A DNA stretch of 64,000 bases from Roseateles aquatilis (GCF_002205645.1 NZ_NIOF01000003.1:124001-188000), one strand, 5' to 3'. Counted from the first letter of the stretch, positions 25,149-34,435 are shown. The notes: a model not told the origin generated them from the letters alone. A program made the numbers and translations.

Positions 25149-25922
25149 ATGGCTGTCCGACTTCCCCGCGCCGCCGCGTCCGGCGACGCCGCGCCGCAGG
25201 CGCCCTCCGCCCTGCGCTGGCCGACGCTGGCGCTGCTCAGCTGGGCCGCGTGCTTCGCGGTCTGGCGCCTGTTCGGCCCCGACTGGCCGGCCGCGTTGGT
25301 CGCGTCGGGCCTGGGCCTGATCCTGGCCGGCCTGCACCGCCAGGTCTGGCGCCGGCTGATCGTCGCGGCGGGTTTTCCGCTCGCCTTGCTGGTCACGAGT
25401 TCGTCCTTGCCCGCCTGGGCGTGGCTGATTCCGCTCGCCGTCCTGCTGCTGGCCTACCCGCGCCGGGGCTGGACCGACGCGCCGCTGTTCCCGACCCCGC
25501 ATGACGCGCTGCGCGCGCTGCCCGGCCAGGTGGCGCTGCGCGACAGCGCCCGCGTGCTCGATGCGGGCAGCGGGCTAGGCGATGGATTGGTGGCCCTTCG
25601 CCGCGCTTATCCGGGCGTGCGTGTCACGGGCATTGAATACAGTGGTTTCCTGTGGCTGCTGGCCCGCCTGCGCTGTCCCTGGGCCGAGATCGCCCGGGGC
25701 GACCTGTGGGCCCAGTCGTGGCGGGACACGGACCTGGTCTATCTCTTCCAGCGACCCGAATCCATGCCGCGCGCGCTCGACAAGGCGCGGGCCGAGATGC
25801 GACCGGGCAGCTGGCTGGTCAGCCTGGACTTTCCGCTGCCCGGGCCACCCGTCCATGCGCGGCTGGAGACCGGGACGCGGCACCAGCTGTACGTCTACCG
25901 CGTGCGCGACCTCGGGGCCTGA
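25149..25922 (+). CDS. Membrane-anchored class I SAM methyltransferase-like protein
   Basis: The 257-aa protein has two to three hydrophobic helices in the first 105 residues (about 25-55 and 72-100) and a C-terminal Rossmann-type methyltransferase domain. The SAM-binding motif I is VLDAGSGLGDGLV (about residues 137-149), and motif II is ITGIEYSG-like (VRVTGIEYSG). A DLVYLFQRPESM strand fits motif IV. The substrate is unknown. It follows flhC copy 2 by 10 bp and could be cotranscribed; a flagellar role is possible but unproven. Confidence 0.78.
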   Translation: MAVRLPRAAASGDAAPQAPSALRWPTLALLSWAACFAVWRLFGPDWPAALVASGLGLILAGLHRQVWRRLIVAAGFPLALLVTSSSLPAWAWLIPLAVLLLAYPRRGWTDAPLFPTPHDALRALPGQVALRDSARVLDAGSGLGDGLVALRRAYPGVRVTGIEYSGFLWLLARLRCPWAEIARGDLWAQSWRDTDLVYLFQRPESMPRALDKARAEMRPGSWLVSLDFPLPGPPVHARLETGTRHQLYVYRVRDLGA

Positions 25923-26019
25923 GCCGCCGGGGCGTCTCGGGCGCGCGGGAATTACGAACGAATTCAGTCAGTGACGCCCGATCGGCGTCCGCTCCGGGGG
26001 CCGAAGGCGCGAAGCCGGG

Positions 26020-26047
26020 CTCAAGCGGATCGCAAGCCGGTCGATAA
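26020..26047 (+). promoter_or_regulatory. FliA (sigma-28) type promoter of motA
   Basis: CTCAAG (26020-26025), 14 bases, GTCGATAA (26040-26047). One base differs from the sigma-28 -10 consensus. The leader to the motA ATG is about 55 bases. Confidence 0.78.
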
Positions 26048-26109
26048 GGGATGAGATTGGCCGTGCCGCGAGGGGACGCGGCGGCATTACCAAAGACGGA
26101 TCAATTTCC

Positions 26110-26967
26110 ATGTTTGTCATCATCGGTTGGCTGCTGGCCCTGGCTTGCATCTTCGGCGTGTTCATCGCGCACGGAGGCAACATCACCGTCGTGCTGCACG
26201 CGCTGCCGTTCGAGATGACCACCATCTTCGGCGCGGCGATCGGCGGCATGCTGGCCACGAATCCGCCCAAGGTGATGAAGGCCACCATGAAGGGCCTGGG
26301 CGACTGCTTCAAGGGCAGCAAGTACACCAAGGCCCGCTACATGGAGCTGCTGGCGCTGCTCTACGACATCCTGCAGAAGGCGCGCAAGGAAGGCCTGATG
26401 TCCATCGAAAAGGACGTCGAGGACCCGCACAGCTCGCCGCTGTTCCAGAAGTACCCGACGGTGGGCAACGACCACCACGTCGCCGAGTTCATCACCGACT
26501 ACCTGCGCATGATGGTCTCGGGCAACCTCAACGCCCACGAGATCGAATCGCTGATGGACGCGGAGATCGATACCCATCACCACGAGGCGTTCCTGGCCGT
26601 GATCGCGCTGCAGCGCCTGGCCGGCGGCCTGCCGGCGTTCGGTATCGTGGCCGCGGTGCTGGGCGTGGTGAACACCATGGGCTCGGTGGGCCAACCGCCG
26701 GCGGTGCTGGGCGGGATGATCGGCTCGGCGCTGGTCGGTACCTTCCTGGGCATTCTGCTGGCGTATGCATTCGCCGAGCCGCTGGCCGGTGCGCTGGAAT
26801 CCAAGGTCGACGAGGCCGGCAAGGAACTGCAATGCATCAAGACCACGCTGCTGGCCTCGATGCAGGGGTATGCGCCGCAAGTCGCGATCGAATTCGGCCG
26901 CAAGGTGCTGTATTCCACCGAGCGCCCGACCTTCGCCGAGCTGGAAGGGCATGTGAAGAAGAAGTAA
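26110..26967 (+). CDS. motA: Flagellar stator protein MotA
   Basis: MotA forms the proton channel of the stator with MotB and pushes on FliG. The 285-aa protein has four transmembrane segments: MFVIIGWLLALACIFGVFIA at the start, then one near 30-50, and the pair around 170-225 with GLPAFGIVAAVLGVVNTMGS and LVGTFLGILLAYAFAEPLAG. The cytoplasmic loop holds the charged residues that meet FliG. The length is standard. A FliA-type promoter precedes it, and motB follows after 73 bp. Confidence 0.97.
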   Translation: MFVIIGWLLALACIFGVFIAHGGNITVVLHALPFEMTTIFGAAIGGMLATNPPKVMKATMKGLGDCFKGSKYTKARYMELLALLYDILQKARKEGLMSIEKDVEDPHSSPLFQKYPTVGNDHHVAEFITDYLRMMVSGNLNAHEIESLMDAEIDTHHHEAFLAVIALQRLAGGLPAFGIVAAVLGVVNTMGSVGQPPAVLGGMIGSALVGTFLGILLAYAFAEPLAGALESKVDEAGKELQCIKTTLLASMQGYAPQVAIEFGRKVLYSTERPTFAELEGHVKKK

Positions 26968-27040
26968 ATCCGCGCCACGCGCATGGATAACCTCTTTCCA
27001 CATTCCCCCGACCGACCGAATCTTTCTGGAGTGAATAGCC

Positions 27041-27988
27041 ATGGCCGGTGACGCCAAGAAACTCCAGCCCATCATCATCAAGCGCGTCAAGAAGGGCGGT
27101 CATGCCGCCCATGGCGGGGCATGGAAGATCGCGTACGCCGACTTCGTGACAGCGATGATGGCGTTCTTCCTGCTGATGTGGCTGCTGGGCTCGACCACCG
27201 AGGGCGACAAGAAGGGCATCGCCGATTACTTCGCTTCGCCTCTGAAGGTGGCGATGTTCGGCGGCTCGGGCTCGGGCGACGCGTCGCACATCATCAAGGG
27301 TGGCGGCCAGGACCTGACGCGCCAGACCGGCCAGGTCAAGGCCGGCGACGTGGAATCTCCGCGCAAGACCGTCAATCTGAAGGCGCTCAAGGAAGAGCAG
27401 CGCCGCGCGGAGCGCGTGCGCCTGCAGCAACTCAAGGACAAGGTCGAGAAAATCATCGCCGACAATCCCAAGATTGCGGCATTAGGTGGGCAAATCCGGC
27501 TCGACATGACCCGCGAGGGCTTGCGCATTCAAATCGTGGACGAGAATAATCGTCCGATGTTTGACAGTGGCAGCGCGGTAGTGAAACCGTATATGCGCGA
27601 ACTGCTGCAGGAACTCGGCAACGTGTTGTCCGAGGTGCCCAACCGGCTGACGCTGGAAGGTCATACGGATGCTCAGCCGTTTTCTGCCGGGGAGCGCGGC
27701 TACAGCAACTGGGAACTGTCGGCGGACCGTGCCAACGCCTCGCGACGCGAGCTGGTGGCGGGCGGATTGCCGGACACCCGGGTGCTGCGCGTGCAGGGTC
27801 TGGCGTCGAGCAAGTTGCTCGACACGAAAGACCCGAATGCCCAGATCAATCGCCGCATCAGCATCATCGTGATGAATCGCGATGCCGAGGATGCGGTGCT
27901 GAAGAATCTGCCCGACGAGGACGACGAACCCGGGGATGCTGCGGCCAGCGCGCCGTTGGCCTCAAGTTCCGCGCCCGCGAGCCGATAA
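27041..27988 (+). CDS. motB: Flagellar stator protein MotB
   Basis: MotB anchors the stator to peptidoglycan. The 315-aa protein has one transmembrane helix with the proton-carrying aspartate at residue 34 (IAYADFVTAMMAFFLLMWLL), a plug and linker region, and a C-terminal OmpA-like domain (about 160-285) with LTLEGHTDAQPFS and the NWELSADRANASRRELV stretch. The gene contains an AT-richer patch around 27470-27600 but no break. GGAG lies ten bases before the ATG. Confidence 0.97.
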   Translation: MAGDAKKLQPIIIKRVKKGGHAAHGGAWKIAYADFVTAMMAFFLLMWLLGSTTEGDKKGIADYFASPLKVAMFGGSGSGDASHIIKGGGQDLTRQTGQVKAGDVESPRKTVNLKALKEEQRRAERVRLQQLKDKVEKIIADNPKIAALGGQIRLDMTREGLRIQIVDENNRPMFDSGSAVVKPYMRELLQELGNVLSEVPNRLTLEGHTDAQPFSAGERGYSNWELSADRANASRRELVAGGLPDTRVLRVQGLASSKLLDTKDPNAQINRRISIIVMNRDAEDAVLKNLPDEDDEPGDAAASAPLASSSAPASR

Positions 27989-28080
27989 CGCTCCGGAACC
28001 CTGTCCCGCCGTTGGTGGATACACCGCAAAAAGAATCGCTTGAGTCGTCTTAAGCCCTCCAGTCCCCTCAGAGGAACGCC

Positions 28081-28473
28081 ATGAGCACTGACATGAAATT
28101 CTTGATCGTCGACGACTTCTCGACCATGCGCCGCATCGTGCGCGGTCTGCTGAAGGAGATCGGCTACAACAACGCCGAAGAGGCGGAAGACGGCGTCGAG
28201 GCGTTGAGCATGCTGAAACAGGCGAAATACGATTTCGTCGTCAGCGACATCAACATGCCCAACATGAACGGCTTCGAGCTGCTCAAGGCCATCAAGGAAG
28301 ACGCCACGCTGAAGCACCTGCCGGTGCTGATGGTGACCGCCGAGGCGCGCAAGGAGGACATCGTCCTGGCCGCGCAAAGCGGCGCGGCCGGCTACATCGT
28401 GAAGCCATTCACGAAGGCGACGCTGGAAGAAAAAGTCCTGAAGATCATGCAGAAGCTGGCCGCTGCGGCCTGA
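28081..28473 (+). CDS. cheY: Chemotaxis response regulator CheY
   Basis: CheY, once phosphorylated by CheA, binds FliM and switches motor direction. The 130-aa single receiver domain has the acid pair Asp11-Asp12, the phospho-acceptor Asp56 ([13 protein letters not shown]), Thr in LMVTAEA and Lys in YIVKPF. All key residues are present. cheZ follows by 15 bp. The usual partners cheA, cheW, cheR and cheB are missing upstream, where motB is the direct neighbour. Confidence 0.97.
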   Translation: MSTDMKFLIVDDFSTMRRIVRGLLKEIGYNNAEEAEDGVEALSMLKQAKYDFVVSDINMPNMNGFELLKAIKEDATLKHLPVLMVTAEARKEDIVLAAQSGAAGYIVKPFTKATLEEKVLKIMQKLAAAA

Positions 28474-28488
28474 TGCTGGGAGCACACC

Positions 28489-29127
28489 ATGCAGATGGAA
28501 GAGTTGGCCAAACTGACCGCGCAGAGCAATGAGCCGCTGACGGTTTCCCCCGAAGTTTTCCAGCAGATCGGGACCATCACCCGGGTGCTGCACGACACGA
28601 TGCAGCAACTGGGCGTGATGCCCAAGCTGCAGGTCGCCACCGACGGGCTGCCCGACGCGCGCAGCCGCCTCACCTACATCGCCAACAAGACCGCCGACGC
28701 CGCCAACAAGGTGCTGAACTCGGTCGACCAGGCCAAGGGCGAGCACGCCAAGATCACCGCCGCGGCGCTGGCGATGGCGCAGTCCATCACCGCCGATCCG
28801 GTGCGGGCCGTGGCCTCCGGCGCGGTGCTGAACTTCGTCAAGGAGGTCGAGGATTCCACCGCCAAGATCGACACCCATCTGACGGACATCATGCTGTCCC
28901 AGGACTTCCATGACCTGACCGGTCAGGTCGTCGCCAAGGTGGTGACGCTGGCCAACGACCTGGAAGACTCGCTGGTCAAGCTGCTGGTCTCGGTGGTCCC
29001 CCCGGACCAGCGCGAGAAGGTCGATCCGAGCATCCTGCAAGGTCCCGTCGTCAGCCCCGAAGGTCGCACCGACGTGGTCGCGAACCAGTCCGAAGTGGAC
29101 GATCTGCTCGCCTCGCTGGGCTTCTGA
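28489..29127 (+). CDS. cheZ: Chemotaxis phosphatase CheZ
   Basis: CheZ removes the phosphate from CheY. The 212-aa protein is mostly long helix and contains the catalytic stretch MLSQDFHDLTGQVVAKVV (about residues 134-151), with the acid and glutamine that act on CheY. The C-terminal end (VDDLLASLGF) is the CheY-binding peptide. A strong terminator follows. Confidence 0.95.
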   Translation: MQMEELAKLTAQSNEPLTVSPEVFQQIGTITRVLHDTMQQLGVMPKLQVATDGLPDARSRLTYIANKTADAANKVLNSVDQAKGEHAKITAAALAMAQSITADPVRAVASGAVLNFVKEVEDSTAKIDTHLTDIMLSQDFHDLTGQVVAKVVTLANDLEDSLVKLLVSVVPPDQREKVDPSILQGPVVSPEGRTDVVANQSEVDDLLASLGF

Positions 29128-29143
29128 TCGCCAGCACCTTGAA

Positions 29144-29177
29144 GAAGCCCGCGCCAAGCGCGGGCTTCTGTCTTTTT
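29144..29177 (+). terminator. Rho-independent terminator after cheZ
   Basis: GAAGCCCGCGC (29144-29154), a CAA loop and GCGCGGGCTTC (29158-29168) form an 11-bp perfect stem, followed by TGTCTTTTTGG. It closes the motAB-cheYZ unit. Confidence 0.88.
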
Positions 29178-29219
29178 GGGCCGCTGAACCGGGTGAGAAC
29201 ACCGGCGCTTTCCACCCCC

Positions 29220-29262
29220 TTATCCGGCCAAGGCCGGGGCCGCTTCCGCCGAACAATGGCGG
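29220..29262 (+). promoter_or_regulatory. Shared leader/promoter motif before flhB
   Basis: This 43-base block aligns without gaps to 30563-30605 before flhA, with 37 identical positions, including TTATC, AAGGCCGG and the 19-base TTCCGCCGAACAATGGCGG. The end can fold (CCGCC/GGCGG). It lies 28 bases before flhB. A class II (FlhDC-dependent) promoter or operator is the likely meaning. Confidence 0.6.
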
Positions 29263-29290
29263 AGCCGCGGCATGAGGTCGCGGCCTCCTC

Positions 29291-30487
29291 ATGGCCGATC
29301 AAGACGCACAAGACCGCAACTTACCCGCCTCGCAGAAAAAGATCGAAAGGTCTCGCAAGGAAGGGCAACTGCCGCGCTCCCGGGACCTGCCGCACTTCGC
29401 GGTGATGGCCACCGGCGGCGCCTTGTTCGCCACGTCCATGCCCTATGCGGTCGCGACCCTGCAGCGCATGCTGGAGGGCGCGCTGCGCTTCGACGCCGAG
29501 CAACTGCGCACCGCCGGCATGATGACCGAGCGGCTGTCGACGCTGACCTGGCAGGGCTTCATGCTGGGCCTGCCGGCGCTGATCATCCTGGCGATGGCCG
29601 CGATCGCCGCGCACATCGCCTCCGGCGGCTGGAACTTCACGATGAAGCCGCTGACGCCGAAGTTCTCGCACCTCAATCCGCTCACCGGCTTCGGCCGCCT
29701 GTTCCAGTGGCAGAACCTGACCACCGCGCTCAAGGCGGTCGGCCTGTCGCTGGTGCTGGGCATCGTCGGCGCGATGGCGCTGAAAGACCGCATCGCCGGT
29801 TTCATCGGGATCATGTCGGTGCCGCTGCCCGCCGCGCTGGCCTTCGCCGGCAAGCAGCTGATGGGCGGCATGATGCTGCTGGGCCTGGCCTTGGCGCTGT
29901 TCGCCGTGATCGACGTGCCGCTGCAGCGCCATCTCTACCTGAAGCGCCTCAAGATGTCCCGCGAGGAAGCCAAGAACGAGATGAAGGAGGCCGAGGGCAA
30001 CCTCGAGATGAAGCACAAGATGCGCGCCAAGGCGCGCGAGATCGTCAAGCGCCGCATGATGGCCGCCGTGCCCAAGGCCGACCTGGTCGTGATGAACCCG
30101 ACCCACTACGCCGTCGCCATCCAGTACGACGAGACCAGGATGGGCGCGCCGCGCGTGGTCGCCAAGGGCCTGGATCTGCTGGCGTTCAAGATCCGCGACC
30201 TGGCCAGGGAGAACAAGGTGCCGGTGCTGCAGGCGCCGGCCCTGGCCCGTGCCCTGTACGCCCACGCGGAGCTCGATCACGAGATTCCCGGCGCGCTGTT
30301 CGGCGCCGTCGCGCAGGTGCTGGCCTATGTCTACCAGCTCAAGGCCGCGATGGCCGGCCGCGGCATGGCCCCGCCGGCCGTGCCCAACCCGCCGGTGCCG
30401 GACGAGCTCGATCCGCACAAGAAGCCCGGCTGGACGCCGCCTGCGGACGAACTGGACGATGTCTTCCCCGAAGGCTCGCCCGCCTGA
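29291..30487 (+). CDS. flhB: Flagellar export protein FlhB
   Basis: FlhB is the export-gate protein that switches substrate specificity by autocleavage. The 398-aa protein has a lysine-rich N-terminus (SQKKIERSRKEGQLPRSRDL), four transmembrane helices up to about residue 215, the linker with MSREEAKNEMKEAEGN, and the self-cleaving NPTH site near residue 268 (VVMNPTHYAVAI). The C-terminal 40 residues are Pro-rich. It is preceded by the shared 43-base motif. Confidence 0.97.
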   Translation: MADQDAQDRNLPASQKKIERSRKEGQLPRSRDLPHFAVMATGGALFATSMPYAVATLQRMLEGALRFDAEQLRTAGMMTERLSTLTWQGFMLGLPALIILAMAAIAAHIASGGWNFTMKPLTPKFSHLNPLTGFGRLFQWQNLTTALKAVGLSLVLGIVGAMALKDRIAGFIGIMSVPLPAALAFAGKQLMGGMMLLGLALALFAVIDVPLQRHLYLKRLKMSREEAKNEMKEAEGNLEMKHKMRAKAREIVKRRMMAAVPKADLVVMNPTHYAVAIQYDETRMGAPRVVAKGLDLLAFKIRDLARENKVPVLQAPALARALYAHAELDHEIPGALFGAVAQVLAYVYQLKAAMAGRGMAPPAVPNPPVPDELDPHKKPGWTPPADELDDVFPEGSPA

Positions 30488-30509
30488 GCCTTCGCCCGTC
30501 GCGCTGGAC

Positions 30510-30529
30510 GGAGCGCCGGGAAGCGCTCC
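30510..30529 (+). terminator. Hairpin after flhB
   Basis: GGAGCGC (30510-30516) pairs with GCGCTCC (30523-30529) 22 bases past the flhB stop. There is no T-run, so it may be only a weak or Rho-assisted stop. Confidence 0.4.
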
Positions 30530-30562
30530 GGGTAGGGGCGGTTTCAGGGGGAATTACCCCGC

Positions 30563-30605
30563 TTATCGGGCTAAGGCCGGCACGCCTTCCGCCGAACAAT
30601 GGCGG
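30563..30605 (+). promoter_or_regulatory. Shared leader/promoter motif before flhA
   Basis: This is the second copy of the 43-base block seen before flhB (29220-29262). The distance to the first in-frame ATG (30636) is 30 bases, almost the same as for flhB. It probably drives the flhA-flhF operon separately from flhB. Confidence 0.6.
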
Positions 30606-30650
30606 CACCCGACGGCGGTGTCGGGCACCTGATCCATGAAGGCAGCACCC

Positions 30651-32750
30651 ATGAACGAGCTGATGGCCCGTTTGCAGAATCTCCTCGGACCCCGCGCCGC
30701 GATCGTGAGCGCGCTCGGGGCGCCGATCGCCATCATGATGGTGCTGGCGATGATGGTGCTGCCGTTGCCGCCGTTCGCGCTGGACCTGTTCTTCACCTTC
30801 AACATCGCCATGTCCATCATGGTGATGATGGTGGCGTCGCAGATGCTGCGTCCGCTGGACTTCGCCGCCTTCCCGACCGTGCTGCTGATCACGACGTTGC
30901 TGCGCCTGTCGCTCAACGTCGCCTCCACCCGCGTGGTGCTGATGGAGGGCCACACCGGCCCGGGCGCCGCCGGCCAGGTGATCGAGTCCTTCGGCCACTT
31001 CCTGATCGGCGGCAACTTCGCCGTCGGCCTGATCGTGTTCGCGATCCTGGTGGTCATCAACTTCATCGTGGTGACCAAGGGCGCGGAGCGCATCGCCGAG
31101 GTCGGCGCCCGCTTCACCCTGGACGCGATGCCCGGCAAGCAGATGGCGATCGACGCCGACCTGTCCGCCGGCCTGATCGACGAGAAGGAAGCCAAGCGCC
31201 GCCGCATCGAGCTGGGCGACGAAGCGGACTTCTTCGGCTCCATGGACGGTGCCTCCAAGTTCGTCCGCGGCGATGCCGTCGCGGGCATGCTGATCCTGTT
31301 CATCAACATCGTCGGCGGCTTCATCATCGGCGTGGCCCAGCACGGCCTGACCGCCAGCCAGGCGGCCGACAGCTACATCCTGCTGGCCGTCGGCGACGCG
31401 CTGGTGGCGCAGATCCCGGCGCTGCTGATCTCGGTGTCGTCCGCGCTGGTGGTGTCGCGCGTGGGCAAGGACAAGGACGTCGGTCAGATGATCGGCACGC
31501 AGATGTTCGGCTCGACCAAGGCGGTGGCCATCACCGCCGGCGTGGTCTTCGCGCTCGGCCTGATCCCGGGCATGCCGCATCTGGTGTTCATGATCATCGC
31601 CGGCGGCCTGGGCTACCTGGCCTACTGGATGCGCACGAAGCAGCAGGCCGCCGCGGCCGCCGCCGCGAAGAAGCCCGCCGCCCCCGTGGCCGGCGCGCCC
31701 AATCCCGACGCCGAGGCCACCTGGGACGACCTGGTCCCCGTCGACACCCTGGGCCTGGAAGTTGGCTATCGCCTGATCACCCTGGTCGACAAGTCCCGCG
31801 AGGGCGACCTGCTCAGCCGCATCAAGGGCGTGCGCCGCAAGTTCGCCCAGGACATCGGCTTCCTGCCGCCGTCGGTCCACATCCGGGACAACCTCGAACT
31901 GCGTCCCAGCCAGTACCGCGTGACGCTGCGCGGCGCGGTGATCGGGGAGGCGGAGGCCTATCCCGGCATGTGGCTGGCGATCAACCCGGGGCACGCGACG
32001 CAGAAGCTGATCGGGACGCAGACGACAGATCCGGCCTTCGGGCTGCCCTCGGTCTGGATCGAGGAGCGCCAACGGGAAATGGCGCAAATGGCGGGCTTTA
32101 CCGTCGTTGATTGCGCGACCGTGGTGGCCACGCATCTTTCACACTTGCTGCAAGTCCACGCGGCCCGTTTGTTGGGCCGGGTGGAAACCCAGCAGCTGGT
32201 GGATCACCTCACCAAGCAAGCGCCTCAGCTCATCGAAGACGTGATACCCAAGATGGTCAATGTCGCCACACTGCAACGAGTCCTCCAGTTCCTGCTGGAA
32301 GAGGGCGTGCACATCCGCGACATGCGCTCCATCGTGGAAAGCCTGGCCGAGAACGCCACGCAGACCACCGATCCGGCCGAGCTGGCCCGTCGCATCCGCA
32401 TCCACATCGCCCCGGCGATCGTGCAGCAGATCTACGGTCCGGCCAAGGAACTGGACGTCATCGCCCTCGATCCCGAGCTGGAACGTCTGGTCAGCCAGGC
32501 CCTGCACTCGCCTCACGGCGCGGCGCTGGATCCGGGCGTCGCGGACACGCTCGCCCGGAGTGCCGCCCAGACCGCGCAGTCCCAGGAGGACCGCGGCCTG
32601 CCCGCCTGCCTGCTGGTGCCCGACCTGATCCGCGCGCCCCTGGCCCGACTGCTCAAGCGCGCCGCGCCGCGGCTGAAGGTCCTCGGACACAGCGAGATCC
32701 CTGAAACGCACACGATCCGCATCGGCTCCATCATCGGAGGCACGGCATGA
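30651..32750 (+). CDS. flhA: Flagellar export protein FlhA
   Basis: FlhA forms the nonameric ring of the export gate and docks chaperone-substrate complexes. From the ATG at 30651 (MNELMARLQNLLG) it is 699 aa; an in-frame ATG at 30636 would add five residues. The first about 320 residues hold eight transmembrane segments and the conserved loop with GDAVAGMLILFINIVGG and PALLISVSSALVV. The rest is the cytoplasmic domain, for example QDIGFLPPSVHIRDNLELRP. It overlaps flhF by four bases. Confidence 0.97.
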   Translation: MNELMARLQNLLGPRAAIVSALGAPIAIMMVLAMMVLPLPPFALDLFFTFNIAMSIMVMMVASQMLRPLDFAAFPTVLLITTLLRLSLNVASTRVVLMEGHTGPGAAGQVIESFGHFLIGGNFAVGLIVFAILVVINFIVVTKGAERIAEVGARFTLDAMPGKQMAIDADLSAGLIDEKEAKRRRIELGDEADFFGSMDGASKFVRGDAVAGMLILFINIVGGFIIGVAQHGLTASQAADSYILLAVGDALVAQIPALLISVSSALVVSRVGKDKDVGQMIGTQMFGSTKAVAITAGVVFALGLIPGMPHLVFMIIAGGLGYLAYWMRTKQQAAAAAAAKKPAAPVAGAPNPDAEATWDDLVPVDTLGLEVGYRLITLVDKSREGDLLSRIKGVRRKFAQDIGFLPPSVHIRDNLELRPSQYRVTLRGAVIGEAEAYPGMWLAINPGHATQKLIGTQTTDPAFGLPSVWIEERQREMAQMAGFTVVDCATVVATHLSHLLQVHAARLLGRVETQQLVDHLTKQAPQLIEDVIPKMVNVATLQRVLQFLLEEGVHIRDMRSIVESLAENATQTTDPAELARRIRIHIAPAIVQQIYGPAKELDVIALDPELERLVSQALHSPHGAALDPGVADTLARSAAQTAQSQEDRGLPACLLVPDLIRAPLARLLKRAAPRLKVLGHSEIPETHTIRIGSIIGGTA

Positions 32751-34435
32751 ACGTCAAACGCTTTACCGCCCGCAACACCCGTGACGCCATGAACCTGGTC
32801 CGCCAGGCTTTCGGCGACGAAGCGGTCGTGCTCTCGAACAAGCCGTGCCCCGAGGGCGTCGAAGTCCTGGCCATGGCGCCCGAAGGCATGTCGCAGATCG
32901 AGCGCGTGGCGGCTTCGGCCCCGCGTGTCGCCGCGCCGCGCCAGCAGGCCGCCGCGCAGCCGCAGCGCCAGGACCCGCAGCCGCGTCAGGCGCTCAAGCA
33001 GCGCCTGTCCGGCGCGCCGGCCCCGCGCGAGGCCGCGCCGCGCCAGGAGCCCGGTTTCGACCGCGGCCAGCAAGCCTCGGTGAACGACGACGTCAGCGCC
33101 ATGGCGATGAGCACGCTGTCCTTCCAGGACTACGTGCGCGAGCGCATGCTCAAGCGTCGCTCGGCCGAGATCAACGGCCTGCCCGATCCGATGATGGACA
33201 GCCCGGCGCCCGCGCCGCTGGCCGAGTCGGTGGCCTCCATGGCGGCGCAGCGCGACCAGCGTGCCCGCGCCGCGATGCAGACGCTGGGCGCGCGCCGCGT
33301 CGATGAGCGCCACTCGCATGACCACGCCCCGATGCCGGCGCCCGCGCCGCGCATCGTCCCGCCGGTGCTGCGCGACGAGATCCGCGTGCAGCAGCAGATG
33401 CACGACCTGGGCGGCGTCGGCGCCGGCTACGGCGGCGCGCATCCGCTGAACGACATGCCCGCGTCGTCGCGTCGCGAGCAGGAAATGATGACCGAGCTGC
33501 GCGCCATGAAGGGCATGATCGAGGAGCGCTTCGGCGCCCTGGCCTTCATGGAGAAGCTGCAGCGCCAGCCGGCGCAGGCGCGCCTGACGCAGAAGCTGCT
33601 GGACGCCGGCTTCTCGCCCGCCCTGGTGCGCAAGCTGGTGGAAGGCCTGCCGGCGCAGGTCACCGAGGAATCGGAATCGCACACCTGGGCCGCCAACGTG
33701 CTCACCCGCAACGTCGCCACCGCCGAGCAGATGCCGGCGCTGGAAGACCAGGGCGGCGTGTTCGCGATGATCGGCTCGACCGGCGTCGGCAAGACCACGA
33801 CGACGGCCAAGATCGCCGCCGCGTTCGCGACCAAGTACGGTGCAAGCCAGCTCGGCCTGATCACGCTGGACGCCTACCGGATCGGCGCCCACGAGCAACT
33901 GCGCGCCTATGGCCGCATCCTCGGCGTGCCGGTGCACACCGCCCACGACCGCGCCTCGCTGGAGGACCTGCTGGAGCTGCTGGCCGGCAAGAAGATGGTG
34001 CTGATCGACACGGCCGGCACCGCCCAGCGCGACAGCCGCACCGCCGAGTTGCTGGACATGCTGGCGCACAAGAGCATCAAGCGCATCCTGGTGGTGAACG
34101 CCGCGCAGCAGGGCGAGACCATCGAGGACGTCGTGACCGCCTGGCGGGGCTCCGAGGCGCAAGGCGTCATCCTGTCCAAGCTGGACGAAGCCGTGAAGCT
34201 GGCCCCGGCGCTGGACACGGTGATCCGCCACAAGCTCCGCGTGCTGGGCGTGGCCAACGGCCAGCGCGTGCCGGAAGACTGGCACCGCCTGTCGTCGCAG
34301 GCGCTGGTGCAGCGGGCGCTGCGTAACCATGGCCAATCGGCCTGGCGCGTGGATGCTTCCGACGTCAACCTGATCTTCACCGCCGGCTCCGTCGGCGCGC
34401 CGGCGGGCGTGGCGTCGGCGATGGGCCTGAACTGA
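32747..34435 (+). CDS. flhF: Flagellar SRP-like GTPase FlhF
   Basis: FlhF is an SRP-family GTPase that fixes flagellar position and number in polar flagellates. The 562-aa protein has an N-terminal FlhF domain (MNVKRFTARNTRDAMNLVRQ), a long Ala/Pro/Arg-rich basic linker (about 60-230) and a C-terminal NG domain. The G1 motif is GSTGVGKTTT near 343, with LDAYRIGAHEQL, VLIDTAGTAQRD and LSKLDEAVKL. The GTPase motifs are intact. Translation is coupled to flhA, and a terminator lies 73 bases past the stop. Confidence 0.95.
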   Translation: MNVKRFTARNTRDAMNLVRQAFGDEAVVLSNKPCPEGVEVLAMAPEGMSQIERVAASAPRVAAPRQQAAAQPQRQDPQPRQALKQRLSGAPAPREAAPRQEPGFDRGQQASVNDDVSAMAMSTLSFQDYVRERMLKRRSAEINGLPDPMMDSPAPAPLAESVASMAAQRDQRARAAMQTLGARRVDERHSHDHAPMPAPAPRIVPPVLRDEIRVQQQMHDLGGVGAGYGGAHPLNDMPASSRREQEMMTELRAMKGMIEERFGALAFMEKLQRQPAQARLTQKLLDAGFSPALVRKLVEGLPAQVTEESESHTWAANVLTRNVATAEQMPALEDQGGVFAMIGSTGVGKTTTTAKIAAAFATKYGASQLGLITLDAYRIGAHEQLRAYGRILGVPVHTAHDRASLEDLLELLAGKKMVLIDTAGTAQRDSRTAELLDMLAHKSIKRILVVNAAQQGETIEDVVTAWRGSEAQGVILSKLDEAVKLAPALDTVIRHKLRVLGVANGQRVPEDWHRLSSQALVQRALRNHGQSAWRVDASDVNLIFTAGSVGAPAGVASAMGLN

